Of a DNA stretch of 64,000 nucleotides, positions 1 through 12,427 are shown in pieces (the first letter of the stretch is position 1; each line of letters opens with the position of its first letter). The notes below the pieces were generated by a model. It was not told the DNA's origin. It worked only from the letters and a program-made list of their open reading frames with translations, and made no database searches. Made by a program: the position numbers and the translations under genes. This DNA is from Whitmania pigra (lineage: Eukaryota > Annelida > Clitellata > Hirudinida > Haemopidae). The stretch spans positions 1,072,001-1,136,000 of the forward strand of contig JAJTWR010000260.1 of assembly GCA_021613335.1 (NCBI GenBank), in the 5' to 3' direction.

Positions 1-3000
1 ATGAAATACGTTGTGTGGTTTGAAATGATTACTGTATTTGGTTCAGCTTACTTATTATTTGGTATTGGAAATATATTCGTTTTAGCCGCAAAGTATGTTG
101 ATTAGGGTACACAAGTTTCAGATAATTTTGACACGGATAGACTTATTTTGACTTATTTTTATGGCCTGTTGAAAATTCAAATCAAAAAGATTTGGTTTAA
201 TATTTAATTTAATTTTGAAAGTCAACAAAATTATTGATTTAGGATGCGAATAAGAGTAATAATTATATAATTCATATTACCAGCAAGAAAGTATCTGAAA
301 TTATTGAAGATGTTTTAAAAACGTCTGCGAACAAAAGCAGAATTAGACCCCTGTTGGATGAAGGTAACTAAAATAACAATATTAATAATAACAATAAGTA
401 TGTATGTATTATATATAAATAATAATATTATTATTATATAGCAATAATTATAATTATGATGATATCGATTACACGACGACGACGATAATATTCTTGACAA
501 AGTTATGTTGTTGGAAGGTCGCACACTGCAGATTGTCATCAGTGTCACCATCAAGGAATTTACTTCTATCAAAGAAACCGAGGAGGTAACGGAATATTAA
601 ACTTATTTATTATAACTGACGGATTAAACTTGATATAACTTACAAATGGATGTTGAAAGAATAGATGAATGGATGTTGAATGAATAGATTAATAGATGTT
701 GAATAAATAGATGAATGGTTGTTGAATGAATAGATTCATAGATGTCTTGATGAATTACCTATATGCGATATTAGTAATATTTTAGTACAACTCTCAGCAA
801 AATCAAAGTACCCATCTTTTGACGATGCCTCAACTAACACGTCAAGTACTCAAATTTTAGTATGTTATGTAAATAGTGCTTCATTAGTTATGTCTTAAAT
901 TTGAGGAAGTATTATTTTCAAACTTAATAAAAATCCCAAAAAGTGTTTTTGCGATTACCAAAAGAGATAGGAAGTAAACGTCAAAAGTCAGCAATAACAT
1001 TAAAAATTAATAAAGTTATTTTTATCTTTTGTCCTTCGACACAATTAATTTTTTTTGTAAAATCTGCTTTTAGCTGATTCCAGGCTGTCCTGATGGCATC
1101 CTCCGACTCTGATTTAGAGTTAAATTGTCTTCCATCTTTGGAAACAAGTCTGGACAACTTATCCCAAGCATTTTCAAAAGGATTAAGATCAGGAGAGCAA
1201 GCGGGCAAACTCAGCTTCACGTTTCTCTCTTGGATAAAGCATTTTTTCATAAAAAAATAAATAGAAATATGATATATTAGTTGAGATATCGTCGAAAGAT
1301 GGATAATTTTCATGCACATTGGACTGAGTGTATGTGTACTATTTTACTGCAACTATTTGTTCGCGAGTGCTCCCACACTGTCAAACCCACAATGGCTGCA
1401 CTCAATAAAACCCCATTAAGGCAGCACCGTCCTAACCAGGCCTCACGAGAAGAGGTGAAGCCGGTGCGCCGCCCTAGGGCAAAGAATAAGTTTAGGGGGC
1501 CCATGAACATTAGAGCTCAAAATTGAAATTGGCAATTAAGCATGACATTTGTATTGTTACTCTGATGCCGAAAAGGAAGAAATGGAAATTCTCCCAAAGA
1601 GGCCCACCTAATTTTTCCAAATCCAGAGTTTTTTTTTATGTGGAAGCAATGGTCCCTCTAAGCTGAACGGAAACTGCAACCCAGCCTGTCATTGCTTTTG
1701 TAGTATTTGCATTCATAATGCGTAGGACCTAACAGACTGACCTCAGAGTTTTGTTTATTTGCGTGTTTCCTGTAGAGATGTCGAAACGTAAAGCTACTGA
1801 TAATCCTTGATTAAACGTTGCTAAGAAAAAATGCAGCTTGAAGTTTAAACCAAATTGGTTGAAAAAGTTAATAGAAACTAAAACGCCGACTTCGTCCAGA
1901 AAACAGTTAGCAAAACTGGACATCGTCTTTTATCGCGAAAGTACAGGAGAGTCTGGTTATTCTCAAACTTTGCGTCTTGTAGACATAGAAATTATATAAA
2001 TGACATATTTTGAAAGGGGAGGTGCTCACTTTTCTGAGTAATATAAAATTTACTAATTTTTTTTATTATAAAAATTGCTTTCAAAATTTAATGTCATCAA
2101 CTAAATTTATTTAACATGGAAACTTTATATGAAGAATATTATAATATAGTGCTAATAAATATCTTCAAAATGATATATAATATGGCTGATTTCCATGTAT
2201 CAACGTTGAGATATCAGGCCTCGAAGTTTAGTTAACGATCTAATCAAGGCGGTGTTATCTTGTGACTCAAGTGACATGGGATTGTTACGATATCTAGGTA
2301 TTAATGTAGTGCTGGCATTTATCTTCAAAATGGCTATAAAGTTACATTGATCTTCATAAAGTGTACTTGGAATGGAACCCTGAAAAAAATAGAGGGAACA
2401 TTGAGTGGGAAGAGTTATTTTAGAGATCCGAAATGAACAATTAAGAAATTTTTGTTTTTATTTTTTTCTATATTATCTATATTAAGTTTGAACAACTTCA
2501 TATCATTCTATTATTTTATATCTTTGCCTTTCCAATTGGACCATCTAGATATGACTATTGGAAGAAAGGGGGGCCCAGAAAAACTCTCGAACCGGCACTT
2601 TTTTACTCTCGGCACTTAGTTATTTATTGATTAATAAACAACAATTCCATAGAGTGTACAATGTGGAGATCAAAATGCTTTTCTTTGCTTGGTTAATTGA
2701 GAAAATTCGTTGATGAGATCATTTTGAACACAGAAAGTATGGGAAGTTGGCAGGACCCTAAAGAAGCTATGTTGTAGAGAGATTTTACTGGATAATATAA
2801 CACAACAAATATGATTATATAACATAACAAATACAATTATATAACACAACAAATATGATTATGCTTATTCTATGATTATTCTTAGGAGTATTCGTTGATT
2901 TGCTACCTCAGAGAAACGTGGCAAGACTCTAGATTGGCATTTAGTGGTTACGACAAAAGGTTGATTTTTTTATTTTTTTGATCGAAATACTTTTTTACAA

Positions 3001-4715
3001 GGCCCTTTGTATTATCTATGAATAATTTCTGAGAATTAAATTTTTCACTCTTTAAAGGCCAATAATGATGAGTTAAAACGTTCAATAACAAAGAATTATT
3101 AAAAAACAATCAGAATCATATTAAGTCCCAATCAATTGGACCGAATATGGACTCCCGATTTGATTATCATGAATTCCAAGTCTGGATCTCTTCATAAACT
3201 AGTTGTTCCGAATAGAGAAATAAGTATTTCTTCCGAAGGGAGTGTTTTTTACAGCCAGTGCCTGAGTATGACTCTCATTTGTAGAATGGCGCTTGATATG
3301 TTTCCAATGGACAATCAAACCTGTTTTATTGAATTTGAGAGCTGTGAGTTTTGAGTAAGGACTCACAGCGTGTGTTTTTACTAACTAATGTTGCAAACGT
3401 TTCATTTTAAGCTGGGTATTCTGCGGAACACGTAAAATTAGTATGGGATGAAGACCCAGTGAAGTTGGATGATGAAGTAAATTTGCAAGATTATGAACTA
3501 ACTAGAGTAACGCATGAAGTGTGCAGTGTTCGATTTGCTCAGACAAGTTAGTAATAATGATCATTTTCTTAAGTTTTGCCCTTACTCTTCAGGACTTTAA
3601 TCATTATTTTGGCTGCCAATTGTGTCTGACTTTGAATTAAACATCTGTTCTGTAAACAGCCATTATTCAGTGTTATAAAATCTCCATCCCAAACATCTTA
3701 TTTTTTCGTACATCCACTATACAGATTGTGCTCTCTAGTTTCGTCTCTGATTAAGTCAACTTACATATGATCAATTTAAAGAATTTATGGGTCCTTTCTT
3801 TGTCTCCAATATGGCGAAACCTTTGTTCTACTTGATTTTATTAACTGCGAAACTTTTTTAATTTAATGAAATTCTTTAAGTTAAATAATATATGGACATG
3901 AAGTATGGATTCAAAAACAGAAAGAGCATTCCAAAAAATTTCCAGAAACAATGGTTTTATTTTATTTTAAAATGTGATTTTTATATGTAATTGTCACTAA
4001 TTGCCACTACACAATTAAGAGTCTCGATTTTAAGAAAGACTGTCTTGATAAATTAACTAACCCCAAATGAAAACGTTACAGGCAATTTCTCCTGTCTAAA
4101 GGTATACTTCCACTTAAAGCGTCGACTATATGCTTACGCAACGAAAGTTTACTTGCCCAGTGCTATGATTGTTGTGCTGTCTTGGTTGTCATTCTGGATC
4201 GATCCTGGAGTTATCACAGCGCGTACTTCTCTCAGCGTCGTACCAATTATCGCTATCATCACAGAAAGTCTTTCTGTGGCTAAGACTGCTCCATCGGGAT
4301 ACTATACAAAAGCGAGTGATGTTTGGTTGGCAGTCTGTTTTGTGTTTGTTTTCTGTGCTTTCCTGGAGTATAACATAGTCACTGCCCTGTCGAAAAGATC
4401 AAAGCAAGCTCAGGTTATTGTCAGTATTGTTTCAAATACTTCGTAATTGGAAAACAGCTATCAAATCTCGTTTTACTATAGCCCTCAAACAAGGAGATTT
4501 TTATTGATCTTACCAAAGATTTAGAAGATTCGCAACACGAAAAATCATTCATGACTGGAATAAAAGATCGCTTAGAAAAATATCGTGAAAAAATACTGAA
4601 TGATCCTGCCAGATGGGTTGAGAAAACTTCAAGATACTTTTTTCCTGGTTTATTCGTCTTTTTTAATATCATCTATTGGTCGTATTATCTAAGCAGGCAT
4701 TCTAAACTGAAGTGA
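1..4715 (+). CDS. Cys-loop ligand-gated ion channel subunit, glycine/GABA/GluCl-like
   Basis: Eight exons: 1-92, 284-363, 518-585, 2886-2959, 3126-3343, 3412-3546, 4082-4413 and 4482-4715. They join in phase to 1233 nt (410 aa) and all junctions are GT-AG. The N-terminus is hydrophobic, like a signal peptide. WTPD lies at 113-116, followed by the Cys-loop (C157 and C171, thirteen residues between, with FPMD inside). A second cysteine pair (C215, C227) before TM1 resembles glycine and glutamate-gated chloride channels. TM1 is about 243-262, M2 about 268-288, TM3 about 300-322, and TM4 (FFPGLFVFFNIIYW) precedes TGA. The M3-M4 loop is short. The family forms pentameric channels in the plasma membrane, usually inhibitory and chloride-selective; the ligand cannot be told. 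M2 is unusual (see findings). The window begins at the ATG, so an upstream extension cannot be excluded; M9 is an alternative start. Confidence 0.88.
641..752. repeat. Degenerate short tandem repeat in intron 3 of the channel gene
   Basis: Imperfect repeats built around gaatagatgaatgg and atgttgaatgaatag. This is simple-sequence expansion with no coding meaning visible. Confidence 0.55.
996..1250 (-). mobile_element. Tc1/mariner transposase C-terminal fragment
   Basis: The minus-strand reading frame contains PACSPDLNPFENAWDKL, the signature at the end of Tc1-type DDE transposases in which the Glu of NPxE is the last catalytic residue. The upstream catalytic aspartates and the DNA-binding domain are not present nearby, so this is a truncated relic inside the 2.3-kb intron of the channel gene. 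Confidence 0.8.
1779..1998 (+). mobile_element. Possible hAT/BED-type transposase N-terminal remnant
   Basis: Reads MSKRKATDNP, then an in-frame TGA, then KKKCSLKFKPNWLKKLI. The start resembles the N-terminus of hAT-type transposases and their domesticated relatives. It is short and broken, so the call is tentative. It lies in intron 3 of the channel gene. Confidence 0.35.
2795..2860. repeat. Three copies of a 22-bp tandem repeat
   Basis: Three successive units close to atataacacaacaaatatgatt, the middle one with three changes. It lies 25 bp upstream of exon 4 of the channel gene. Confidence 0.8.
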
Positions 4716-6311
4716 AGTGAAATGTTCAACATTTTAATCAAGGAACATAAATTGTATCTTGAATGCAGATACTTTGTAAGTTCGTTGTGCTTATAAGACA
4801 TCGCTTCTCTAGTTTTTAGTTTTATTTATTAGTTAATAGTATTTAATAATAATAATTTATAATTCCTTTCCCTAAGATTAGTTTTCATTTTCAAATTTTG
4901 AATTTATAGATAACAAAAATTTTTAATTAACGAGTTAATATTGTATATATATAACGAGTATAAAATTGTACCTCATGTTACGAATGTTCGCAATATTTGT
5001 TGATTTGGTCAACCCAAAATTTAAAATACTTCCACTCGCCATTATTATGCAAGTCAGCCCTTTTAAACTCACCATATAAGTGGATCTTAATGATTTTTAG
5101 CCGAAAAGTATTTCATACCAATCATATGGTCTGATGGCTGTAATTTTGAGATTAATCGATGAAATAAGTCGTTTTGAAAACTCTCGAAATATTGGAAAAC
5201 TGTCTTCTCTCTGAAACCGACTGAAATTTAGTATTTACGAACTTAACAAGTTGGCGAAACAAATGGTAAACTATCGAGATACACCAAAATGTCAACAAAA
5301 ATGGTAAATTTTTTATTAAGTAAGCTGTTATTCAACAATAACTTTGTGAGTCTGTTCCAAATGTATTACTAGAGAAAGTTAAAAGTTAAAGGCTGCGTTG
5401 GATTTATCATCTCAGTCCCAAATAGCGATTAGTCACCTTTAATTCTAAAAAAAAAACCCAGCATCATTTAATAAGGTGAACCACTCAAATATTATCAAAA
5501 AATGCCTACTGAATTTTTTCGACTTCCTATTTTATTTAACTTTCACTTTCATGTCGGAAAAATCACTAGGTACTGCATAAAATTAAAAAAAAACGAAGAA
5601 TTTAACCTTGAACCTGCTTTTCATTCCCCCAATACAGTTTTTAACAGAGAAATTAAGACTTTTCGAACGATCTTCGTCAAAATAAAGATTGTCAGAGATT
5701 CAAAATGACGCTTTTCTCTGAAGAAGGGGTAAGGATTTAATTCTGTTACGCATGTTTTAAAAAATTGTTTTAAGTAAAAATATTAATCACAGATATGTAA
5801 GAAAAATAACGAAAAATTGTTCATAAATTCGGTCATAAAGCCGCAGATGTTGCCTTTCTTGAGGCTACACTCAAATATGTTGGTTTCGAAGGCTCCAAAA
5901 TTGGAACCCTATACAGCTAATAATAAAACATAATTTCTTACTGCAATTGAAATATTTCTATAAAATTGTACCTCATGTTACTTACTTACTTGGAGAGGTA
6001 AATGTTTCGGCGTGTCTCGTACAGGTAGTGGCTAGAACAGGATGAATGTCGCCTGTGGATATGATATGTAAACAATAGCTGCCTGCGGAGATTTATAAGT
6101 TGTAGTCATCTATTTTAACAACTCGAAACTTATTTACCCAGAATATCTTGTTGAAAGACATATTACAGAGCGGCCATCACTAAACACGTATTTATTTTGT
6201 ATATTTCCTACCATGTTACTTGGATATGCATTTTCTTAATTTTACAACAAAATTAAATATACTAATTTCGAGTTGACATTGTTTTAATGTTTTTCACAGT
6301 ATTAGATAATA
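4716..6311. other. Intergenic, channel gene to LIM gene
   Basis: AT-rich with no credible exon. The short open frame at 5502-5708 has low-complexity composition and no recognisable domain. A 22-bp string (tataaaattgtacctcatgt plus ta) occurs near 4959 and again near 5961. Confidence 0.6.
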
Positions 6312-9300
6312 ATGGACTCAAAGACCAATAATTCATTGATTGACTTTGACAATTTTGATCCATTTGCTCCAACACCACAAAAAGTAAGTCATTTTGATTC
6401 TGTAGAGGAAGTCAAATAACATGATTAATATGATTCTTTATTCCGCATTTATATTGTGCTTCACATATATTTAAATGTTTTTTATTTATTTTATCAATTT
6501 TCTTCCAAAATTTTTCAAAATTCATTTTTAAAGATTTTGTAAAGCAAAAAAGTAATGCAGAGATAATAAATTGAATTTTACTTTTCAGTCAGGGAACCAA
6601 GAAATAACTACAGTAAATGTCAGCAGCAATGTATTTGCCAACGATCCATTCTTGAACACCTTTGATGATGATAACTGGCAAGATGCAATGCAAAATCTCA
6701 GCAAAGATCAAGCACCAGCCTCTTTTGGAGAAGCATTTGGTGCCTTTGAAATTTCTGATAATTTTGATTCTGATTGGAGCCAGAAACACGTTTCTTCAAC
6801 GACAATCTCTTTGAACAAGAATGATGAGCAAGAAGATGCTTCTAATCAGAAATTCTATGAATTTGAATTTGATAGCATAAAACATAAAGTCGAGCGTGCG
6901 GACATCGAAAAGGTATGAATTTCATTTTAATTTGGTACTTATTACATCTCAAAAGTGAGAAAAAATTTGTTAGTTGAAAAGTATTTCATGTTGTTTCTTT
7001 TACAAATCCTAATTAAACTGAAATATTTTTTCTTTGAAAACTTACTTTCATGCTGATCAGACAAACAAAGAATTGAAGTTTGTCGGGAATACAGCATTAA
7101 ACAAACAAGTGCATTCTTTTGAGAAAGAAGCTTCACAACCTGACAATTTGATTACTGATGATTCAGAAATTATTCAAACTTCAAACATTAATGAGAATGA
7201 AGGGGAGGCTTCATCTTTAGGCGAGCATGATAGGCCTTTTGAAGGAATTATTCATTCTCAAGAGGAAGGCTTACATTCCATAAACATTGAACCATCTTTT
7301 TCAAAAATAGCCCAAAGCTCTAATGATAAGGATGATAATGTAGAATTTTCGCACAATTACGGCAAAGATACTGTGAATGAGAATTTGGTATTTGTGAGCA
7401 GTTTAGAACCAACAATTGAATTCATGAAGGATTGTAAAACCACCGATGTGGACTACAGAGAGAATGGAAAAGAAGTTCTTTTGCCAGAGATGGACATGGA
7501 TAGAATTAATGTAGAAACAACAAATGGTGATCAAAAATGTTTTGAAAATGCAGAAACCCAAAATACAAACTTTTACAAAATTCTAAACTCTGAGAATGCA
7601 GAAAGGACAAGTAGTGGAATAATTGAAGAAGAACATACTTGTGAAATCAGTGGAGAAAACACAAGCTTTGCATTAAACAAAGGACAAAATCATAAAACAT
7701 TTAAAACTGTGAGTAATGGATGTATTTTGAGGTGCTTTGCATGTTCCACAGCTTCTGCATGTGTTCACTTTAGTAAAAATTGTCAATCAATAACATTGTT
7801 GTCAATCAATAAAGTTGTTGTCAATCATTTGCTTCTGAACAATCTCATTTGCAAGTAAAACTAGTTCCAGTCTTCATTAGCATGAGGCCTGGACTGCACA
7901 TTCATCCTGTTCAATCTAAAGACTTGTTTAAATCAGAGTCGTTTTCTGGCATTTTAATGTGATTTGATTACAAAAACAAGAGATTTAGCAGTACTTTGCA
8001 GTGTAGTTTTCAGTTTTCTTGGCTTTACAAAGAGAATTTTGAATTGATGATTATTTATTTATTCAATCATTTAGAGCATGGACAATTTTTGAACATGTTT
8101 TTGTTTCAAATTAAATTTGACAAAATTTATTAATTTATTAAAGGATAAAGACATTCACATTGAACTAAATTCTGATGTCGTAAGCGAAGCAGGTAGTTGT
8201 TCCTGTGATCGATTAAATTAAATTCAAAACTACTAAAATTACACAGCTAAAATTTTGAGAATTTTATTCCTAGGCTCAAAAGATAAAGAGACAAGAAGTA
8301 ACGATTTTGAAAATTCAGATTTGATGGAAGACAGACCTCGAGCCAAAAAAGGACTAGCTGTTCTTAAGGATTATGATCACATGGAAGAATTCACATATTC
8401 AAATCCATCAAGAAATGAGAGAGATTCTTCTGCTTCAAGTGCAGCAGAAAAAGTTTCTTCCAAGATTTTTAATTATGTTGGCACCTTTACGCTCTTTGTC
8501 TTGCAAACATCCTACATAAATAAATCTTAATAATAAAATATTTGAATATATAATTCAATTGAATGTTTCTTAACATATTTTTTAAATTTACCAAGGGATC
8601 AGCTTTGGAGAACGTTTGCAAGCAATGCAACAAAAGAGTCTATGAAATGGAAAAGATTACAGTTGATTTTGTTATTTACCACAAATCTTGTTTCAGATGT
8701 GCTACGTGTAAAAGAATGCTCAGGTGGAATGTAAGCAGTATACACATTTGTCGTTTTATTTAATTTGTTTGTCTCTTTAGTCCAAGCACTTATTCAGCAA
8801 CTGATGGACAAATTTACTGCAAAGCTGACTTTTTGAGGAATTTCAAGATGAAAGGTTTGGACCATGAAATAAAAAATAGAGAATAATAATGCTCTCAATA
8901 AAACCAACAAAATAATAACAACAATAATAATTATAGTAATAGTTCATTTGTATGGAACCATATGCATGACATCAGATGTGTCTCTATTGTCAATCCATGG
9001 CTGTCCTAAAAATAAGTCTTCATATGACACCAATATTGGCCAAACAAATACATTAAGAACACTATCTTTCTAAATTGTAGTGTACATTATGTATATATTG
9101 CTAATTTTTAATCTATTTTACTATTAACTATCATTTATTAGCAATCTGTTGGAAATAAGTCTAATGGCATGATTTTAAATTACTATTTCAAATCCAACTT
9201 ATTTCACACAGGAAGTTACACTTTTTCCCCTGAACCAAGTCTTCCAAGTAACCAGAGAAACATTATTTATTTTTATATTTACTAAATGATCAGATTAAAT

Positions 9301-10953
9301 TTTTAAAAAATCAACCGAATGAATTTACATATTGTAACTTATTTTAAATTTCAGAAAGCGATGTAGACAGTGATGCCAGGTTGTTAATTTTACAAGTATA
9401 ATTCTTCTTTAAAATAAATAACACAATTTAATATTATTTTAGAACCACCGCTGACGATGAGGTTTTTATTGTTTATGATTTAGATGATTGTACATTTACT
9501 TGATGTACAGTTAAAAAGTACTTTATGTTTGTCAGACTCCTGTAGTGCCAATGAAATACATGAAGAATTTGTTTGAAAAGAATGAAGATCATGCAGAAGA
9601 ACCATCAAGATTATCGGTTCATGAAAGAACTAATGTTCCTGATGATCCCAAATATGATGTGGTGATCTCCAGTAATGTCTATGTCCTTGATGATGAACTG
9701 CCTCCACCCTCTCTGGCAAAAAATTTGAGAGCCATGTTCGAGAATAAAAGTACGAGTCCGGTCGGCCAGCAATCTGTTGGCAAGGGCACGAAGAAGCAAG
9801 ATGAGAAGGCGTGCTCTGAGACAAGAAAAACTAAGATTGAAAATGAATTGCCGGTCGTAAGTTCTGAGCCAGAAGAAGATGGTTCTGACATTCCCCAGGT
9901 AGGAATAACAAGAAGTCTGTTGGAACGTTGGAGAGACATTGAAGAAACAGGACAACCTAAAGAGAGGTCTCGTGGCAGAGAAGCAAAAAGAGGAACAGGA
10001 CCAATGCAAAGATCTCAATCAACGACGAGAATAGAGATTTCGCAAAGATTGAAAGTGGTATCTGATGACAGGCCAAAAATGAATGGAACTCTTTCAAAAG
10101 AAGAAGGTCAGTACATCAGAAATACATCCTATGGACAGAGTTTCCAAACTTCAGCACCTGCAACAAAAGTGAGTTACAAATTAGGGTACAAGTTTATTTA
10201 TCAAAATGCTAATTTAAGGTTAAAATATAACTGTTTTCTTGTTTAAGACATTCAAATGGCAAGTAAAGGAAGCAACACCATTGAATAGACCAGGAATAGT
10301 TCATGGTGATGTTCCAAAATATCAATCTGTTGTGGGAGAGATCATTAGTGAAAAGACTCCAATATCTGAAATCAACAGAGAAGAAATGCATGCCAGAAAC
10401 AACATCAAAGAAGAAACCATTGAAAATGATGAAATAGTAGGTGATGCACCAGTTAAAGGAAGTTATGTTACCGAGATCAGGGAAGAAGAACTTCCGGATC
10501 GTGCAGCAGTGAAATCAGCCATGCAGAGGTTTAGGTCCATGGAGGACCCCACCAAGGAGCCTCCCATTCCGAGGAAAGCCACAAGAGTTCAAACGAATCG
10601 ACTCAGCTATCACGGGGCTACACTGGAAACTTTCCAGCCAGGTGAGAACTCTAGCAAATTGTTTTATAAGTTTGTGCACACATATCATGACAGAAAAAGA
10701 CAACTGACTTAATTAAAAAATTAAATGTCATGTGAACTTCCTTTTGGCTTAGTACAATAAATTTCATATCTAATGAAGAATGTGTGAGAGATTTCTTTCA
10801 TTTTATATTCATATTTGATGAATGTTAATTTATCAAAATAATTATATAAATTCAACAGATGCAACTTGTGACAATTCCGATGAAGGGTTGCATGAAGAGT
10901 TACCTGTTTCAGGAACTACCAGAAGCATGTTGGCAAAATTCCAATCAAATTAA
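6312..10953 (+). CDS. LIM-domain protein, EPLIN/LIMA1-like
   Basis: Twelve exons: 6312-6383, 6589-6912, 7061-7708, 8144-8192, 8274-8452, 8596-8723, 8781-8854, 9356-9380, 9443-9461, 9536-10168, 10248-10641 and 10859-10953. They sum to 2640 nt (879 aa) with consistent phases. An in-frame TAG lies 9 bp before the ATG, fixing the start. One LIM domain (about residues 430-490: CKQC, then HKSC, CATC, and YCKADF) is split across two exons, like the single LIM domain of EPLIN, an actin-bundling protein. The N-terminus is acidic with FDPFAP and NDPFLN motifs. The C-terminal half repeats a short motif (AKNLRAMFE, TRSLLERWRDIE, VKSAMQRFRSME, TRSMLAKF). The donor at 8453 (gtttct) is weak. Exons of 25 and 19 nt follow the LIM domain. 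The actin-binding role is inferred from the family; orthology is not certain. Confidence 0.82.
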
Positions 10954-12427
10954 AGAAGAATGCCATTTAACTTTATCCACATGTTGAAAGGCATAAACAT
11001 TCAACGCTTTAATGAATGATAACAAAACATCAAGTACCGGATATTATGCTATTTAACATTCGTGATTGTTTTTTAGTGAATGTTTTACTTTTAATAGTTT
11101 TTGTGATGATTTCATACAAATTTTGTATCAATGTAATTACTTTACATTACATAACTTATAGCAGACGATTAATGTCCCGATGCCATAGATTAGATGCAAA
11201 ATCATTGTTTCTGCTTTCCTTATAAATTTATAATTATCAATCTGACCACAGCTTGGCCTTCGCGAGATCTTTTTCATGGCACCATTGTTATTGTTATGTC
11301 AAGTGTAAATCCAATCACTTAGTTGTTTATGAACTGATGATTCATATCGAAATTCTATTCGAGTTTTCGTCGGAACGTGATCATATTCTTAAGTATTTAG
11401 TAATAAATGAATCTTTACATCGCGATTTTACCGCACTCTAAAATATATTTGCGATATGTTACATGTTCGGGTCATGTCGTCATGCAACTATAATGGAAAA
11501 ATTGGAAAACCAGTTAAGTGGCTCGCATAATTCCGTAGCAGAAGATATACGCTCAACAAATCTCATCCATCAAAAAAAAAAGAAATATATTACAATTCCA
11601 GCGAACTAATTGGCCAAAATTCACATAAATACCAATAAAATTATAATTGTTTATTGGAATTAGTGTCTTTAGTGTGACATTAATTAATATTGTTTAAAGA
11701 TTTTAGTAACTGCGGCATACACTTTTTTGCGTATATGCTGTCTCAAAATATTTGGTTTTCGTAAATCAGCTAAACAAAAAACTCTTGTGATCTGTTGATT
11801 TCGTGATTAAGATACTTATTTTTTAATACAAGCTATTTATATTTAGCGCGCAATAATCGTACCGGCCTTTCGTAGGATGGATTTTCGATTAGGCTGCCTC
11901 CGTTGAAGATGTTCAACGAGAAAGAAAAAAATGGAATGATATGTTCTTTCAAACAGCACTTGCAAACGTTTAAAGAAATTTCAAAATAATTTGTTTACCT
12001 TGTACACAATTCGCACTCTCTGGAAGTTTACTTAAGTTTAAAATTGAAGAAGTTCCGGAGAATGCACAGGAGTTCGTTGAACCTGCAACCTACTATGTCG
12101 CTTAGCCTTTTGGGTCAAATGTTTGAAATTATCTTATTGTGTTGCTTAACCTCCATCTATGTCTTCCTTTTCCATCAACATACAGACTTAAGTTTGTTGG
12201 TCATCAAGTCGGAATACAAGAGTATACTTAAAATTGAAGATGAAATATGCACAGAAATGTTTTAAATGGAAAGATATTAATATTTAGAAGTTAAAGGCAT
12301 GACAGCAACAGTAAAGTTGTTGAATGAAAAGTAACCAAATTAATTTTATTATGGAGGGTCGACATAACGTGGCAAGTATTGCCAAGGGGTCGCAGCACCA
12401 GAAAGGTTGAGAACCGCTGCCTTATAC
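10954..12427. other. Intergenic with hAT debris at its right end
   Basis: AATAAA at about 11402 could serve the LIM gene. Up to about 12040 no coding signal is seen. The short frames at 11016-11441 look like noise. Confidence 0.5.
12044..12419 (+). mobile_element. Degenerate hAT transposase C-terminus with terminal repeat
   Basis: Across shifted frames one reads FPSTY, then LLVIKSEYKSILKIEDE, the end of the hAT dimerisation region. The segment finishes at 12419 with ggttgagaaccgctg, the reverse complement of the CAGCGGTTCTCAACC-type terminal repeat common in hAT elements. The left end was not found. Confidence 0.55.

Noticed and set aside
981..1510. A domesticated transposase gene
   Set aside because: Only the final part of the Tc1 catalytic domain exists, with no upstream catalytic residues or start.
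9611..10018. Minus-strand frames of 64 to 135 codons
   Set aside because: Antisense shadows of exon 10 of the LIM gene, which has clear phase-matched borders.
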